Shown here: piece by piece, positions 10,126 to 21,765 of the stretch
Position numbering within the stretch: the stretch's first letter is position 1
How the letters are laid out: each line of letters begins with the position of its first letter
Origin: Dermatemys mawii
Taxonomy: Eukaryota; Chordata; Testudines; Dermatemydidae
Direction: 5' to 3'
DNA length: 64,000 nucleotides
NCBI GenBank assembly: GCA_007922305.1
Contig: ML677373.1
Coordinates: 16,746,242-16,810,241 of the forward strand
Position numbers and translations under genes: made by a program
The notes under the pieces: generated by a model
Database searches by the model: none
Told to the model about the DNA's origin: nothing
The model's input: only the letters and a program-made list of their open reading frames with translations

Positions 10126-10670
10126 GACATTCCCCAGCTGACAGAGACCCAAGAGGAGTAGGGAAGAAGGGGCATGGGGTGTGGGTGAGCAGGCATGGAG
10201 TGTGGGGGCCAGGAAGTGGTGGGAGATATGTGAGAACCAGAATGGGATCCCTGCTGAGGGGGGTCCAGAATTTGCCCCTTCTCCACAACATCTAAATTGG
10301 CAACACTTCTGGCCACCCTTCCAACTGGCTAGTCCTCTGCACACGGACGCCGCAACACGCTGATACAAGAGCTAATATTTGTGTTACCTAAAATTGTATT
10401 GCAGGCACTGGGGATTTTTATGTGAGCAAAGGAACCTGTGGGCTTTGAGTATCAAATATGATCAGTGCAGTGCACCTGGGTGCATATGAGATGATGGATT
10501 TCTAATATCCCCATTGGCACTTTAGCTGCTGTTCAAGAATACAACCCTATTCAGGGCAGGCACTAAAGCACATACTTAACGTTAAACAGGTACTTCACTT
10601 AATTTTAATCAGATGCTGCTTGCAATGTATTAAAGCTGGAGATAAACATGTGCAATATTAACGCACAACA
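10126..10670. other. GC-rich block then unrecognised sequence
   Basis: 10,126-10,360 is G-rich and probably the remains of a GC-rich transposon or of retroelement flank; I cannot name it. Overlapping frames on both strands here are by-products of its composition. 10,540-10,625 has 'cacatacttaacgttaaaca', typical of the fold-back repeats. Confidence 0.4.
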
Positions 10671-10790
10671 GCAGACCAGATGTCCCAATTTTATAGGGAC
10701 AGTCCCGATTTTGGGGGCTTTTTCTTATATAGGCTCCTATTACCCCCCCCCATCCCCGTCCCGATTTTTACATTTGATATCTGATCACCC
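10671..10790. mobile_element. Mariner-like fold-back element, copy 2
   Basis: 'gaccagatgtcccaatttta', 'tagggacagtcccgattttg' and the right end 'ctgatcaccc' followed by TA match copies 1 and 3; orientation is opposite to copy 1 (the copy 1 motif 'gggactgtcccc' appears here as its reverse complement). The left terminal bases are diverged. Confidence 0.75.
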
Positions 10791-11352
10791 TAGTGATACA
10801 TGTTGTATTTTTGTATCTTGAATAGAACTGCCTAGTCTTGCTTCATAGTCATTCGGCTAACAATCAGAGAAGCTCCAAACGCACACTTTGATATGGATAG
10901 AAATATACTCAGGGTAAGGCATACAAATTGCTATTTCATCCTGTTCTATTGTAACAAGTCCCCACCCACCAAGAATGAAATTACGACAGCAAATTCCTAG
11001 TATATCAAAATGACAGTACTTATTTCAGACTCCCGTGTATCACATTTGGCAGAGTATCAATTGCCAATGCTCCTGAAGCTTTTTCTACAGAACATTTTCA
11101 AGCTTTTTTTGTGGCTGTGGGTGTTTACAGAAAGCTTATTCACTTTTTGGATTGTATTCATCTTTTCGCATTTGAAGGCCAATCATCAATTCCTTTTGGC
11201 TTTCATTGGTAGAACATTCATCATTCAGGACTGATTCATTTGGATGATATAAATGGGACTGTAATATGCCATTCTGTAGAAATTATTTCCTCTCTCTTAA
11301 GGTGTTTAACTCAGCTGTATATAATTCAACCCTGAAGGATGGCAAGCTTTTT
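10791..11352. other. Unrecognised sequence
   Basis: No gene or known repeat recognised. A 74-codon plus frame at 11,010-11,234 is hydrophobic and aromatic-rich, as expected of translated AT-rich DNA, with no domain. Confidence 0.4.
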
Positions 11353-11518
11353 GAGTCCCATTTTCAAAAGCCGCTTAGGGTAAAACTTTCAAGACTGCTC
11401 AGGTGACTTAGGCTCCTAAATCCCATTTTCAAAACTAACTTAAGCACTTAGGAGCTTAAGTTTAATTGAAAGTCAGGGGATTTAAACTCCTAGTCACTTA
11501 GATGCGTTTTGAAATGTT
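11353..11518. repeat. Fold-back repeat (MITE-like)
   Basis: 'ggtgacttaggctcctaaat' on the left is the imperfect reverse complement of 'actcctagtcactt' on the right, and 'cccattttcaaaa' occurs twice. It resembles two overlapping copies of a palindromic element. Confidence 0.6.
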
Positions 11519-12108
11519 TATATAAAGTTCACCAAAATGAAAGTAAAGTATGAAATAGGCAGAAGCAGAGCTAATCAACCCGCAATGAATAGAAAATTGA
11601 AACTTCACCAATGTGTGAAAAATGCTCACTGTTTTTGACCAATTCTAGAAATAAGCCTTAAGCCTGAGTTGGAAGGTGAAATTTACTGTAAGGGTTAGGG
11701 GAGAATTTGTCTCCTGCACTATTCATTTCTTCTTGGCGAGACTACTAAATAAGTTGGTGGACTTGTTTTGTGACAGAAAACTGTCTGCAATCCCCAAACG
11801 ATTTAGATGTCTGAATTCTTTGTGGGGAAGTAATGGCTGCAGACTAGGGCTCCCAGAGGGAATTGATTAGAGCCACTTGCATTGGTGATATTAATGCCAG
11901 TCCTTCAAGAACTGAGGGGTGAGGCTGTCAGAAGAAATCAGCTTTTTCCTAACTTTGTTCCTATTGAAGTCAAAAATCCCACCCGAGACCGTTAATCTGT
12001 TTCATGCAGGCCACAGAACAGAGCAGTTGAGTATTTTTTAATACATCAAGAATATATTTCACTTTGGCTGTTGTATATTTCAAATGTTATTGGGATCAAA
12101 TATTTTTA

Positions 12109-12185
12109 GGCTGGGATTCTCAGACGGGCAGAAAGTTAGGTGGCCAACTCCCACTGCATTTCAGTGGGACTTGAGCATCTACAGC
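12109..12185. repeat. Short fold-back repeat
   Basis: 'gttaggtggccaactcccac' followed by 'atttcagtgggacttgagca' forms an imperfect hairpin of the same kind as those at 21.3 and 57.1 kb. Confidence 0.5.
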
Positions 12186-12940
12186 TAGGTATGTCGGTCA
12201 TTTCCTGCAGATTAATGACCTGCTCAGTGGAGTTAACCCCACTTGGTCTTCATTTTGCAGGACATTTCAGGTGCTGTGGTCATTATTGCTGTATTACTGC
12301 AAGACATGTGCACCCTGTCTTCCTCCATGCAGCAGTCCCCCGCCAACACAACAGAGTTATGTGCAATTCTTTCATGGGAGGTGCATTTTCAGCTGGCACA
12401 TACAGCAACTTTGCAGCGAATCTGTACCTTTGACCTAAATTAATCAGATTGATTGTATCCTCAGAGGTCCAAACAATGTTTATGTGTTTGCATGTCTGTC
12501 TGTGTCATACTGGCTCTGTGGGTGCACGTTTACATGTATGTAAGTGGATTCAGTATTTTGGCTACACGATAAAATGCACCGTGTTTGTTCTGATAAATGA
12601 CATGCCATCAATAATGTCGACAGGCAGGAGTGAGTTGTCGGTGTAGCAGGAGAGTGTGTGTTAGTACAACTTCCTTGTTAATGCTGGCACGCCTTTTCCT
12701 ATCAGTGCTTAGGCCATAGTCATTCTCTGACAATGTCTGAGAACTCCCTGGGGAAGTTCTAGATAGCAGGAACCTAAAGGGATTCCTTTCAAGCTTTCTG
12801 ACCAATAGGGAAATGAAAAATGAGGCAGGCTTTCTATCCCCTTTAGAAAAGACTGACTTGCTGCCTCATTGGTTCTGATTCTGGGAAGGGACTAGTCCAT
12901 CATTATTAATTCACCATATTACTCTTAATATAGGTTTATG
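12186..12940. other. Unrecognised sequence
   Basis: No gene or named repeat recognised. Overlapping plus frames at 12,140-12,646 and a minus frame at 12,608-12,805 have no recognisable domains. Confidence 0.4.
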
Positions 12941-13018
12941 GGTCACATCCTCAGCTGGCTCAGTTGCCCTGAAGTCAATGGAGCTATGCCAGTTTACACC
13001 ATCTGAAGATCTGACCCT
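12941..13018. repeat. Short fold-back repeat
   Basis: Left 'ggtcacatcctcagctggct' and right 'tttacaccatctgaagatct' are inverted, around the core 'tgaagtcaatggagctatgc'. Confidence 0.7.
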
Positions 13019-14404
13019 CATTGAAAGAGATAGTGGAACAAACAACCACCGTTGCAATCGGGAAGTCTTTTCAATACAGAAGAAACAAACATTTAAGACA
13101 AGGACTCAAGAGAGCGCCTCAGCTGGGGGTTTAGATTGGGACAGGGCCCATCTTTTTGTTCCACTTCGGAGCAGTTCCTAGCACAACAGGAGTCTGGTCC
13201 ATGACGCGGGTTCCTAGGTGTTGGTTGCCACAATACTAATAAAGAACAGCATCTTCAGACACTGAGTGTGGAGTTCAGCCTTTGCAAAGACATCCTCATC
13301 TCTCTCGCTCTTCCCTTTCCTCTAGTTGGTTTCTAGCCCTTCCGCTAAGCACTTGTGCAGGAGGAGGGGGAGCCAAGTTGGAGTTTACCCCTTGTTCACC
13401 AGACACGGGGTAGTGCCCCTGCACCTTGTCAGACAACCGCTCCCAATAATATAAATGTCAATCAGCTTTCATTTCTTCTTTTCTCCAGAGATGGTTTCTT
13501 CTTTGGTGTGTAAATGAATTTTGTGGCTTGTTTTCCAGGTACAATGTGGGTTGAGGGTGGGGGAGGGGAGTACATATGATGTCTTTTTCTGTTTTAATGT
13601 GGAAATTAACAAGGGGGAAAAAAGGTAGTTTCTTAATTTAGAAATCACTCTGGGAGGCTGATTTCTCAGAAAATATAAAGCTCTGCCACATCACTTTTTT
13701 CACAAGTGATTAGGGAAGCTACTGCTAGGCAATTCAAAAGAAAAATGAGAAAACCACAAAGCCATGAGCCAGGATATGGGAGAAATCTGGGCAGTCATGT
13801 GGAAATACCCTCAACTGAGAAGAAGCATTCCTATTGTCCTTTTTCTTTTTCAGTGCTCAAATACATTGGTGTTGCCAAAGTGTTCCCTTTGAAAAATTGA
13901 GCTGAAAATCCACCAGTTTCCCCAAATCAAATCTGAATAAAGTTCCCCAGTATTTTATCCAACAAGTTTTCCAGTCCAAGTCCCAAATAAGCAAGGTATT
14001 TAAGATCATGCCTAACTTTTAAGTACACTGACATCAAGGGACAACTAACACACTTGAAGGTGGACATGTGCCTAAGTATCTTGCTGAACTGGGTCTAAGT
14101 TCCCCATCTTTTATGGTCAATCTGCACTGGTCCCATTGCCAATCTGAAACTGGGGAAGCTCTCCAGCTCTCTACATGTTGATATAAAACTCCAAGGGATC
14201 GGAAAGAGATCTCACTCATACATTCACAGCTGCTTAACATTAACAAGTGCTGATGTGGTTTTCTGGATCAGAGCATTAATAACCAATAACTTGTATTGAT
14301 GTAACCCAATGAATATTTGCAATCAGTAGCTTGGCTGCATTTCTTCCAAAAGCAACGTGTAGAAAGCTGAAGGTTCAACACCAGCTGTATCACTCGCATA
14401 AGCT
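13019..14404. other. Unrecognised sequence
   Basis: No gene or clear repeat is seen in about 1.4 kb. A small G-rich patch lies at about 13,550-13,570 and an A-rich patch at 13,615-13,625. Confidence 0.4.
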
Positions 14405-14463
14405 ACCTCTTCAGGGCACTGGACTAGATGACCTCTCGAGGTCCCTTCAGACATAGATGTAAA
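14405..14463 (+). mobile_element. CR1 LINE 3' end, plus strand
   Basis: 'actggactagatgacctctc' and 'gaggtcccttcagacataga' match the 3'-terminal region of CR1. Only about 60 bp survive, as is common for 5'-truncated CR1 copies. Confidence 0.75.
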
Positions 14464-14819
14464 GTGTGTCTCCAGCTCTTAGTGAAAGTCAGTCCTTGTC
14501 TCTATGTGTTTACATAATCCATAGACCCTGATCTCAGCTAGGTCACTAATCAGTGCCATAAAAAACAAAATAATCAGAGTAATAATCCACCAACTGTTCA
14601 TACAAGATGTTCAGCCACTGGCCTTTTGGATTAGAAAAGAAGAGACTGGTTTGTTTTGTTTTGTTTTTTCCCCGCTAAACCTGGTGGTTGTCAAAAGCCA
14701 TTATGTAAGTGCTCAAGGTTACTTGCCTCATTATTTAGTTTTCTGGTTATTTTTCTCCCTCATTTGAAGGATTATCAGGCATCTAAAATGCAAAAAGAGA
14801 GAATTTCTTTAAAAGGCTG

Positions 14820-15000
14820 ATTCCAAACCTATTGGAGCCAATGGTAGTCTTCCCATCCATTTCAATGTTAATTGGATCAGATCCTCATAGAATTGCTTTA
14901 GGCCCCAATCCATTAGAACACATACTTAATTTTAAACATATGAGTAATATCATTGAAATCAAGTTAAGCACATGCTTAAGTGTTATTCTGGAGCGGAGGC
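14820..15000. repeat. Two short fold-back repeats
   Basis: About 14,822-14,885 ('ggagccaatggtagtcttcc') and 14,895-15,000 ('cacatacttaattttaaaca', with 'gttaagcacatgcttaagtg' opposite) are degenerate palindromic units. A 156-codon frame crossing them is not a gene. Confidence 0.55.
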
Positions 15001-15139
15001 ATAGACAAGATAATAGAATGTTCATAGTGATGCTTCTCACTGAATTGTTTCCAAAGGTCACTAATGAAAGGAATTCTAACATGGTTTTACTAATTACTAT
15101 GGTAATGCTCATCCACTCTGCTCAGGATCTGAGCCCAGT

Positions 15140-15262
15140 TCTGGTAGATGATGTACAAACACCTAGGAACTCAATCTCTGCCCTAAAAAGTTTACAATCT
15201 AAAAAGTTTGGTATCAGAGAAGGGGAACAGGGAAGGGTGGGAGAAAGTTGTGTAACAGACAA
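15140..15262 (-). repeat. MIR-like SINE tail, minus
   Basis: 'caatctctgccctaaaaagt' and 'ttacaatctaaaaag' are the antisense of the SINE 3' tail, comparable to the copy at 44.2 kb. Confidence 0.6.
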
Positions 15263-18200
15263 ACAAAGGTCTCAGCGGGTTGATGGGCACATGGCTTGTT
15301 AGTTGCATTTCTTTTCTATATCTATTTTTTGTTTATAATGTAATCAATTAAGGGTATTGAAGCTTTAAAAAAAGCAGAATGCTTTCCAGAATTCTTGCTT
15401 CTGTCTAAGAATCTCCATGGCTTCCATCTCTGTAGTGTCCGGAAGCCTCACAAATATTAATGGATGTATCCTCACCTCATCCCTGTGAGATTATAGATGC
15501 AGACTTCAAGCACTCCAAAGAATTCTCCTATGGGTTGGAGTCAGTGATGGGAGAAACAGCCATGTTAACAAAAGAACCATCTGAAATCTTGATGCAAAAC
15601 TCAGTCTGAAATAACTTGACCTCAACTGAACCAGAATTTTTTTTGAGATTTGGGCAATATTTAGGAATTATTTTTAATGCTTCTTCCATTCTTGGGCTTA
15701 GGCCAAGCCAGAAAGCAGAAATATCATGAAACTAGCTTTTATAGCAATTTTTACAATTCAGACAAATTCAGTAAATATTAGAAATCTACAAAGAATACCT
15801 CTACTCATGACATTTCTAGCTTGGTTTCCATGTTATCAAAGCTCAGATAAATCTGGATAGGCCTATGGCTAAGAATCCAAATATTTGGAAGCTTCAGCAA
15901 ATTGTCAAATCTATTCTAATTCCCTTGCTAGTATTTATAATATTGAGAATGTCAGAAATACAAAAGAAAATACTCATTTCCCAGCTAAAGCTATCTTGAA
16001 TAGCAGGGTTCACCAGTTTAGCTACAATGGACATTGAAATCAGTAGAGTTGTGCCAATTTCCCACAGCAAAACATTTGCCCCTGTGGTAATAGACACCAT
16101 TGTAAATCATTAGTTAGATCACTCTGGATTCAAGAAACTCTCAACACTTCTCATTCCACTCAACTAAGTGAGAAGAAAACAATTGATTATGGATAAAGTT
16201 CTCCGGTCGACATTGCAAATTCCCATCATAACTTGTGCTCCTGCTTTGCATACAGCTTCCATTGACCTCAACGGACACACCACAGGTGATATAGCACAAA
16301 ATGTGCAATAAAGATGCACCTTGTGGAAAAGCCAGGAGAATTTTGTACTAAGCAAGTTCACCTGCATGTGCAGAATAGCAGTGAAAGAAGTGATATGGTT
16401 ACAGACATCACTGAAGAGGAAATATAAAGGCAGTCTTACCTGCAGGAATGAAATCTATCTTGTCATCTAGTTGGAAGACTCAAGAGAAGGAATTTCCTGT
16501 TGTGGCCAATTTAATCTCTTCTCCCACCCCCCAACCCATTACATCTTTGCTGTGCCAACCACTCCTCCTCTATCGGAATATATTTTCAGTACGGCACATT
16601 TAGTTATCAATCAACGGGAATCTCAGCTGTAGTTGTGCTTGGTGGACAAGTTGGTCTTTCTTTACACCAATAGGGAATGCCTGAAATAGCCAGACACACA
16701 GTACTGACTGATGCAGCCACAGTTTACACACCTAGCGTCAGACAGTTTGAAACTGCAGGAATTAATGGCTTATTATTAGGAAAATACATCTGCTGGACTT
16801 AAATCTATTTAAACACTACAGACATGATTACTGAAGTTAAAGTTTAGCACCTGGCTTTGTGGGTATGAATTAGATGACTGTCTCTTTGGTGTATTTTCTT
16901 CATATTAATATTTTTATGTTTAAAATTTTCCTGATTTTCTTTTAAAACAATTAAAATACATGCATTAATTTCCTTAGTCTAGATTGGGCTCTTGTCTTAT
17001 ATTTTTGAGCAAGGGAGTTAAATATCCCTGTTTAGTTGTGTAAGACCTGCCCAGAGCATGGGTCTGGGTCTAATGTGGAGAACAGCCCCTGTTCTCCAGA
17101 TTCTGCCCCATGAGAACAGAGAGTGGGAGGAGCTTTGACTTTGGGTCAGAGAAGCTGCCCAGGAAAAGGGGGATAATGAGCTACACCCTTTCAATGGCTT
17201 CAGTAACTTTCCTCCCAGAGCAAGAAGGAAGCAGGGGAGGAATTGTGCCTTTGAGAGGTGTCTATCTCACAAAGCCATCTGGAGCTATTCCTGGACTGGC
17301 ACAATCCAGCTCTAAAAGCATTGCCTAGTCGCATGCATGTGTGTGTTAAAACAGGGCCCAAATGACAACTCCAGATTTAGACTCACATCCTTGTCTTTAT
17401 ATTTATTGGTGCATATTTAGAGTGGTCTGTTTCTGTGTGTCCATGCCTGGTTCCATGTATACATGCTTTTGTATGTATTTCTGTGTGCTCTGAGGTGTCA
17501 CTGCATCCAATGTATTCCATTTTCCCAGCATCTCAGGCAACGGCAGGCAGAGCCGGGCAGGGGACTGTTCAGGAGATGAGCATATCATGCAATAGCCAGG
17601 GCAGCATGCAGTCCCATCACGCCTCTATCTGCTGATTTCAGGGGTGCCTTCTGCTGAAGGTGTTTCTCTATGGGTTCCCTAGTTACTACTGCTCACTAGG
17701 CTTATGGGGTAGGTATGACCCACTAGAAGGAGGAGGAGTCAAAAGGCTACTTCCTGAGTCCTCATGAAAGATCTCACCGGGACCATCCAACCTCAGAAGT
17801 TGTTGGACCAGCAGGAAGGTCAAACATCAATATGATATCAAAGATAAGAGGGATAGTCCCGAGGCCAAGAGGAGAAGGTTATTGGCATGGCGATGCTAAA
17901 ATGATGGAAGCCACAAAGACCTATACTGATATTCTGGATGAATGCCTCAGGGATGTGTTTAGGAAAATGTGCAATTGTAAAATCACAAAGCCTCCTTCTG
18001 AAGGTCAGAAAACCAATCAGAATGGAAAAAAAAAATTCCATGTGACCTGTGTTCAATAAACAACTTCAATTCTGAATATCAATAACTGCCATAAACTGTT
18101 TTCGAATGAGCTATGGCCCAATAACTATTTGGTGAATAATTACAATACAATAATCACAATTTGTTCACGGACAATCTACAGACAGAAGCACAATTTAAAT

Positions 18201-19083
18201 TAATTATTGCTTATCACTATGTCTAGTGACATTTCACTTCTAAAGTCATTCATAATTCAGATCACTTAGCAGGCAAAACTTCACAGATGGAAGGATAAAA
18301 GCAGGGATAACCAAGCTAAGATTTGGTCATTTTTCAACTCAGTTGTAAAATCCTATGTTGGAAACCACAAATAGTGGAATGTAATGCTAGACACCATTGG
18401 CTTGAATCACCCACTATTATTTTTCAGTCCCTTTTTTAAAGAAATGGTTACAGTGTGTACTTTTTGCATGATCAGATTCCCTGGTGCAATTATGCACTTA
18501 ATGCATTGTGATGTAGTTATGTACTGAATGCATCACATATAAATAGTAACATAAAAGGTACTGAGAGGTTTCTATAGCAAACCTTTACTTACAGGCCATC
18601 AGAATGCACCAAATATTTATATTGTCAGCACAATGTGGGCTTAAAGACACTTAATGTAAAATGCTCCCAATAATTCCTTAAGGGTGTTCACTCCATTTTC
18701 TCCTATATTTTTGAATAATACTCAGTGATTGCTTTGAACACTGCCAGTACTGGAAATATATACGCTAAATAAGAGCCCTTTTGAAACTTCTAGTTAGACT
18801 TGTGCAACAGAGTTCAACACACAAAGCAAATTGATAAAGTGTATCTTTATTTTGATAGTTTGACTTGGCTTTTCATCCAGAACAAGTCTCATTCTAAAAT
18901 GCCAGGCACAATGGTGCCATGTAAATAATAAATATTCAGGATAGATCCTGCTGTCTTTGTACATTCAAAACTCCCAATGATTCCCATGGGATTTGGGATG
19001 TAAGAGAAATGGGAGCTGGTCCCAGGGGTTTTGTGTTGTTCTAAGTTATGCCATCAAACTTGCTTTGTCTCCATAATGCTTCT
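15263..19083. other. Long unrecognised stretch
   Basis: About 3.8 kb without a confident gene or transposon. It contains a 9-bp inverted repeat at 17,077-17,097, an imperfect tandem duplication at 18,490-18,533, and a possible fold-back core at 16,258-16,275. Open frames are all under 76 codons and lack domains. Confidence 0.4.
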
Positions 19084-19744
19084 TTTAAGAACATAATAAC
19101 TGCCATAGTAGGTCAGATCAGTCATCCATCTTGCCTACTTTCCTGTCTCATGCCAGAGCTTCATGGGGAGTGTATAGAACAGGGAAGTTTGGGTGATCCA
19201 TCCTTGTCTTCCCCTCCCAGCTTTGGGTAGCTTAGAGAGTTTGGGTCATCTTAAGCATGGGATTTTGTCCCTGATCGTATTGGCTAATAGCCATTGATGA
19301 GCCTGCCTTCCATGAATTTATCAGTTCTTTCTTGAATCCAGTTGTACTTTTGGCCTTCAAAACATCCCATGGCAATGAGTTCCACAGGTAATTGTCCATT
19401 GTGTGAAAAAATACTTTCTCTTGTTTATATTCAGCCAGCTGCCTATTAATTTCATCAGGTGACCCCTGGTTTTTGTTCTGTGGGAAAAGGTAAATAATAC
19501 CTTTTCCCACACCATTCAGGGTTTTACAGACCTCTATCATATCCCCCCTAAGTCACTTCTTTTCTAAGCAGAACAGCCTTATCTGTCTAGTTCCTTCTCT
19601 TATGGAAGTCGTTCCATACCCTTGACCATCTTTGTTGCCCTTCTCTGAGACTTTTCTAGTTCCACTATATCCTTTTTGAGATGGGGTGACCAGAACTGGA
19701 CACAGTATTCAAGGTGTGGGAGCACCTTGGATGTACATAGTGGC
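19084..19744 (-). mobile_element. CR1 LINE, 3' portion (left of nested LTR)
   Basis: Begins at the CR1 3' end ('aagaacataataactgccat', antisense) and runs through 'gagttccacaggtaattgtc' and 'ccttctctgagacttttcta' to 'catagtggc', where an LTR is inserted. The element resumes at 20,095. It covers the 3' UTR and the C-terminal part of ORF2. Confidence 0.95.
19232..19740 (-). pseudogene. CR1 ORF2 C-terminal remnant
   Basis: Two minus-strand frames carry the C-terminal part of CR1 ORF2. The upstream one (up to 19,740) has [14 protein letters not shown] followed by [11 protein letters not shown], a strongly conserved segment after the polymerase palm. The downstream one (19,232-19,540) has F-F-H-T-M-D-N-Y-L-W-N-S-L-P, close to the end of ORF2. 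A frame break between them and mutations across both show it is inactive. In live CR1, ORF2 encodes an endonuclease and reverse transcriptase that copies the element RNA at the target. The upstream codons are separated from this part by the nested solo LTR. Confidence 0.85.
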
Positions 19745-20093
19745 TGTGACGGCTTTGGTTTGGTCACAGAGACCCCCTTGGGACTGTCACCTGAGACTAC
19801 CTCTGAGCCCATTTTCTCTGCCAGTTTGGGCCTCCAGAACCATGTCTTGTTGAGCCAGATATGCTAGTCTGCTGCAACACAGACCCAGGGTCTGACCCAC
19901 ACTCCCCAAAGCTGCAGACTTAACTGAAAATGGCTTAGCTGGGTGTCTTTAGCACCCAGACACCCAGGTCCCAATGGGATCCAAACCCCCAAATAAATCT
20001 GTTTAAGCTTATACAGGGTAAATTCATAGATTGTCTCTGGACCTTGGTTGCAACAACGACCTATACAGTCACCATTCATTCAATAACATTGCA
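19745..20093 (+). mobile_element. Solo LTR nested in CR1
   Basis: Starts TGTGACGG and ends TTGCA, giving the TG...CA ends of an LTR, and has an AATAAA at 19,992-19,997. It is bounded by gTGGC (19,740-19,744) and aTGGC (20,094-20,098), a 5-bp target duplication with one mismatch. At 349 bp with no internal genes it is best read as a solo LTR left by recombination between two LTRs. I recall this LTR as common in turtle sequence; whether it is ERV or gypsy is unresolved. Strand follows the polyadenylation signal. Confidence 0.85.
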
Positions 20094-20094
20094 A

Positions 20095-20852
20095 TGGCAT
20101 TATGATATTTTCATCTTATTTTCTACCTCTTTCCTAATAATTCTGAACATGCTGTTAGCCTTTTGACCACTGCTGCACATTGTGTTGATGTTTTCTGAGA
20201 ACTATCCTTGGATGCTCCAAGATCTCTTTTTTGAGCGGTAATAGCTAATTTAGAACCCATCATTATATATGTGTTTTGGATTTTTTCCCAATGTATATTA
20301 TTTTGCACTTATCAATCCTGAATTTCATCTGCCATTTTGTTGCCCATTCACCCAGTTTTATGAGATCCCACTGTAACTCCTTGTAGCCTGCTTTGGACTG
20401 AACTATCTTGAAGACTTTTGTATCACTGGCAAACTTTGCTACTGCACTGTTCACTTCCTCTTCCAGATCATTAATGAATATGCTGAACAACACAGATCCC
20501 AGAGCAGATCCATAGGGAGCCCACTGATCACCTCTCTCCATTGCGAAAACTGATTTATTCCTACCATTTGTCTCCTATCTTTTAACCGCTTACTGATCCG
20601 TGACAGGACCTTCCTTGTTATCCCCATGATTATTTAGTTTCCTAAAGAGCCTAAAGGGACCTTGTCAAAGGCTTTCTGGAAATCCAAGCACTCTGTATCA
20701 ACTGAATCACCATTATCCACATGCTTGTTAACACCCTCACAGAATGCTAATAGAAGTTGTGAGGAATTAATTCCCTTTAAAAAAAGCCGTGATGACACAC
20801 ACACAATTTGTGTTCATCTATGTGTCTGATAATTCTGTTCTTTAATATTCTA
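20095..20852 (-). mobile_element. CR1 LINE, 5' portion (right of nested LTR)
   Basis: Resumes with 'attatgatattttcatctta' and continues through 'catctgccattttgttgccc' and 'ttgtcaaaggctttctggaa' to 'atctatgtgtctgataattc', all antisense CR1 ORF2. Truncation at about 20,852 is an ordinary 5' truncation. Confidence 0.95.
20263..20541 (-). pseudogene. CR1 reverse transcriptase palm remnant
   Basis: The minus-strand frame carries G-S-V-L-F-S-I-F-I-N-D-L, the motif B region of LINE reverse transcriptase, then V-A-K-F-A-S-D-T-K. The last is the catalytic box, where CR1-group enzymes normally have two adjacent aspartates; here the first aspartate is serine (codons at 20,422-20,433), which would abolish catalysis. 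It continues with W-A-T-K-W-Q-M-K-F and C-K-I-I-Y-I-G as expected for the family. Coding similarity extends upstream in other frames to about 20,850. Confidence 0.9.
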
Positions 20853-21334
20853 TGCACTGAATTCAATCCAAATTCATTAATAGTTTTGATCAATCTGGGA
20901 CCGTGTTTTTTGCTAAATAAATTCTTCCCTCCAAAAAATTGTGCCCAGCTCTGTTACAGCGAGCTGCTGTTTAATCAGCAGTCTTTCTGCTGGGACTTTG
21001 GCACTTCCTTTTTTTTGGATGCAGACTGTGTCACAAAAGTACTGGATTTGAGGTTAAGATGAAGGCATAGGGGGCAAGGTTTTTATGCTGAACTAATTGG
21101 CTTGTCCATCCCTGGAAATAATGCTTATGTTTCTTTTGCCCTGAAGGCTTAATTTTGCCTCTTTCAAATCAATTGTACCAATCAAATCTGTGGGTATACA
21201 GGTACTAGGGCTGGGGCTGTAATAATCCTTCTAATACATTCCACTCTAACTAGTAGTTGTTTGTCAAAGGCCCTGATCTGTGAACGGTTACACATCTGAG
21301 TCATTTTATGTAGAGGGGTAATCGCACTGAGACA
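20853..21334. other. Unrecognised sequence
   Basis: No gene or repeat recognised beyond the CR1 edge. A 93-codon minus frame at 21,182-21,463 is domainless and runs into a fold-back repeat. Confidence 0.4.
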
Positions 21335-21548
21335 AATTTTTAAAGATATCAGATGCCTGTGCCTCTGCTTAGTGAGATTTTCAGAAGAATTTGGGTGTCT
21401 AACTTCCATTGCTTTCAGTGAGTGCCATGAAGATGACTTAGGTGTTGCAATGCTGAGTGGCATGGCACCTAACTTTTAGGCATCCTGAAAATCCAAGGAT
21501 GCTGCTGCAATCCACAAAGCCAAGGTAGGCACCTAGGCTCCCTATACC
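21335..21548. repeat. Fold-back repeat, decayed
   Basis: 'gggtgtctaacttccattgc' and 'ggcacctaacttttaggcat' with 'aggcacctaggctcc' mark palindromic arms resembling the better preserved element at 57.1 kb. Confidence 0.55.
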
Positions 21549-21574
21549 CATGCCACTCATTAGAGTCAGCTAAA

Positions 21575-21765
21575 TCAGAAAGAAAGGATGGTCCCCTGTT
21601 TAAGGCACTAGCTGAGGGCCTGGGAGAAATGGGTTGCTGTGTACTCCTGTGTGACCTTGGGTGAGTCACTTTGATTCTGTGTGTCGGTTCCTCACCTGTA
21701 ACATATGGATAATAGCACTGCTCTACTTCACAGGGGAGTTGGGAAGATAAATGCACTAAAACAGT
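21575..21765 (+). repeat. MIR-like CORE-SINE, plus
   Basis: 'tgtgaccttgggtgagtcac', 'ggttcctcacctgtaacata' and 'ggataatagcactgctctac' follow the MIR order. Confidence 0.8.

Noticed and set aside
9774..10316. 180-codon minus-strand open frame
   Set aside because: It lies antisense to the end of a gag remnant and an LTR-like block and overlaps two other minus frames; no domain was recognised.
14645..14671. T/G-rich run (repeated gtttt)
   Set aside because: Too short and irregular to list as a microsatellite of note; possibly the tail of a retroposon but without a recognisable body.
14832..15302. 156-codon plus-strand frame
   Set aside because: It runs through two fold-back repeats and an antisense SINE tail, so it cannot be a host exon of that extent.
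17077..17097. Palindrome with AGAACA and TGTTCT half-sites, like a steroid response element
   Set aside because: The half-sites are 5 bases apart; glucocorticoid and androgen response elements need 3. It is left as a small inverted repeat.
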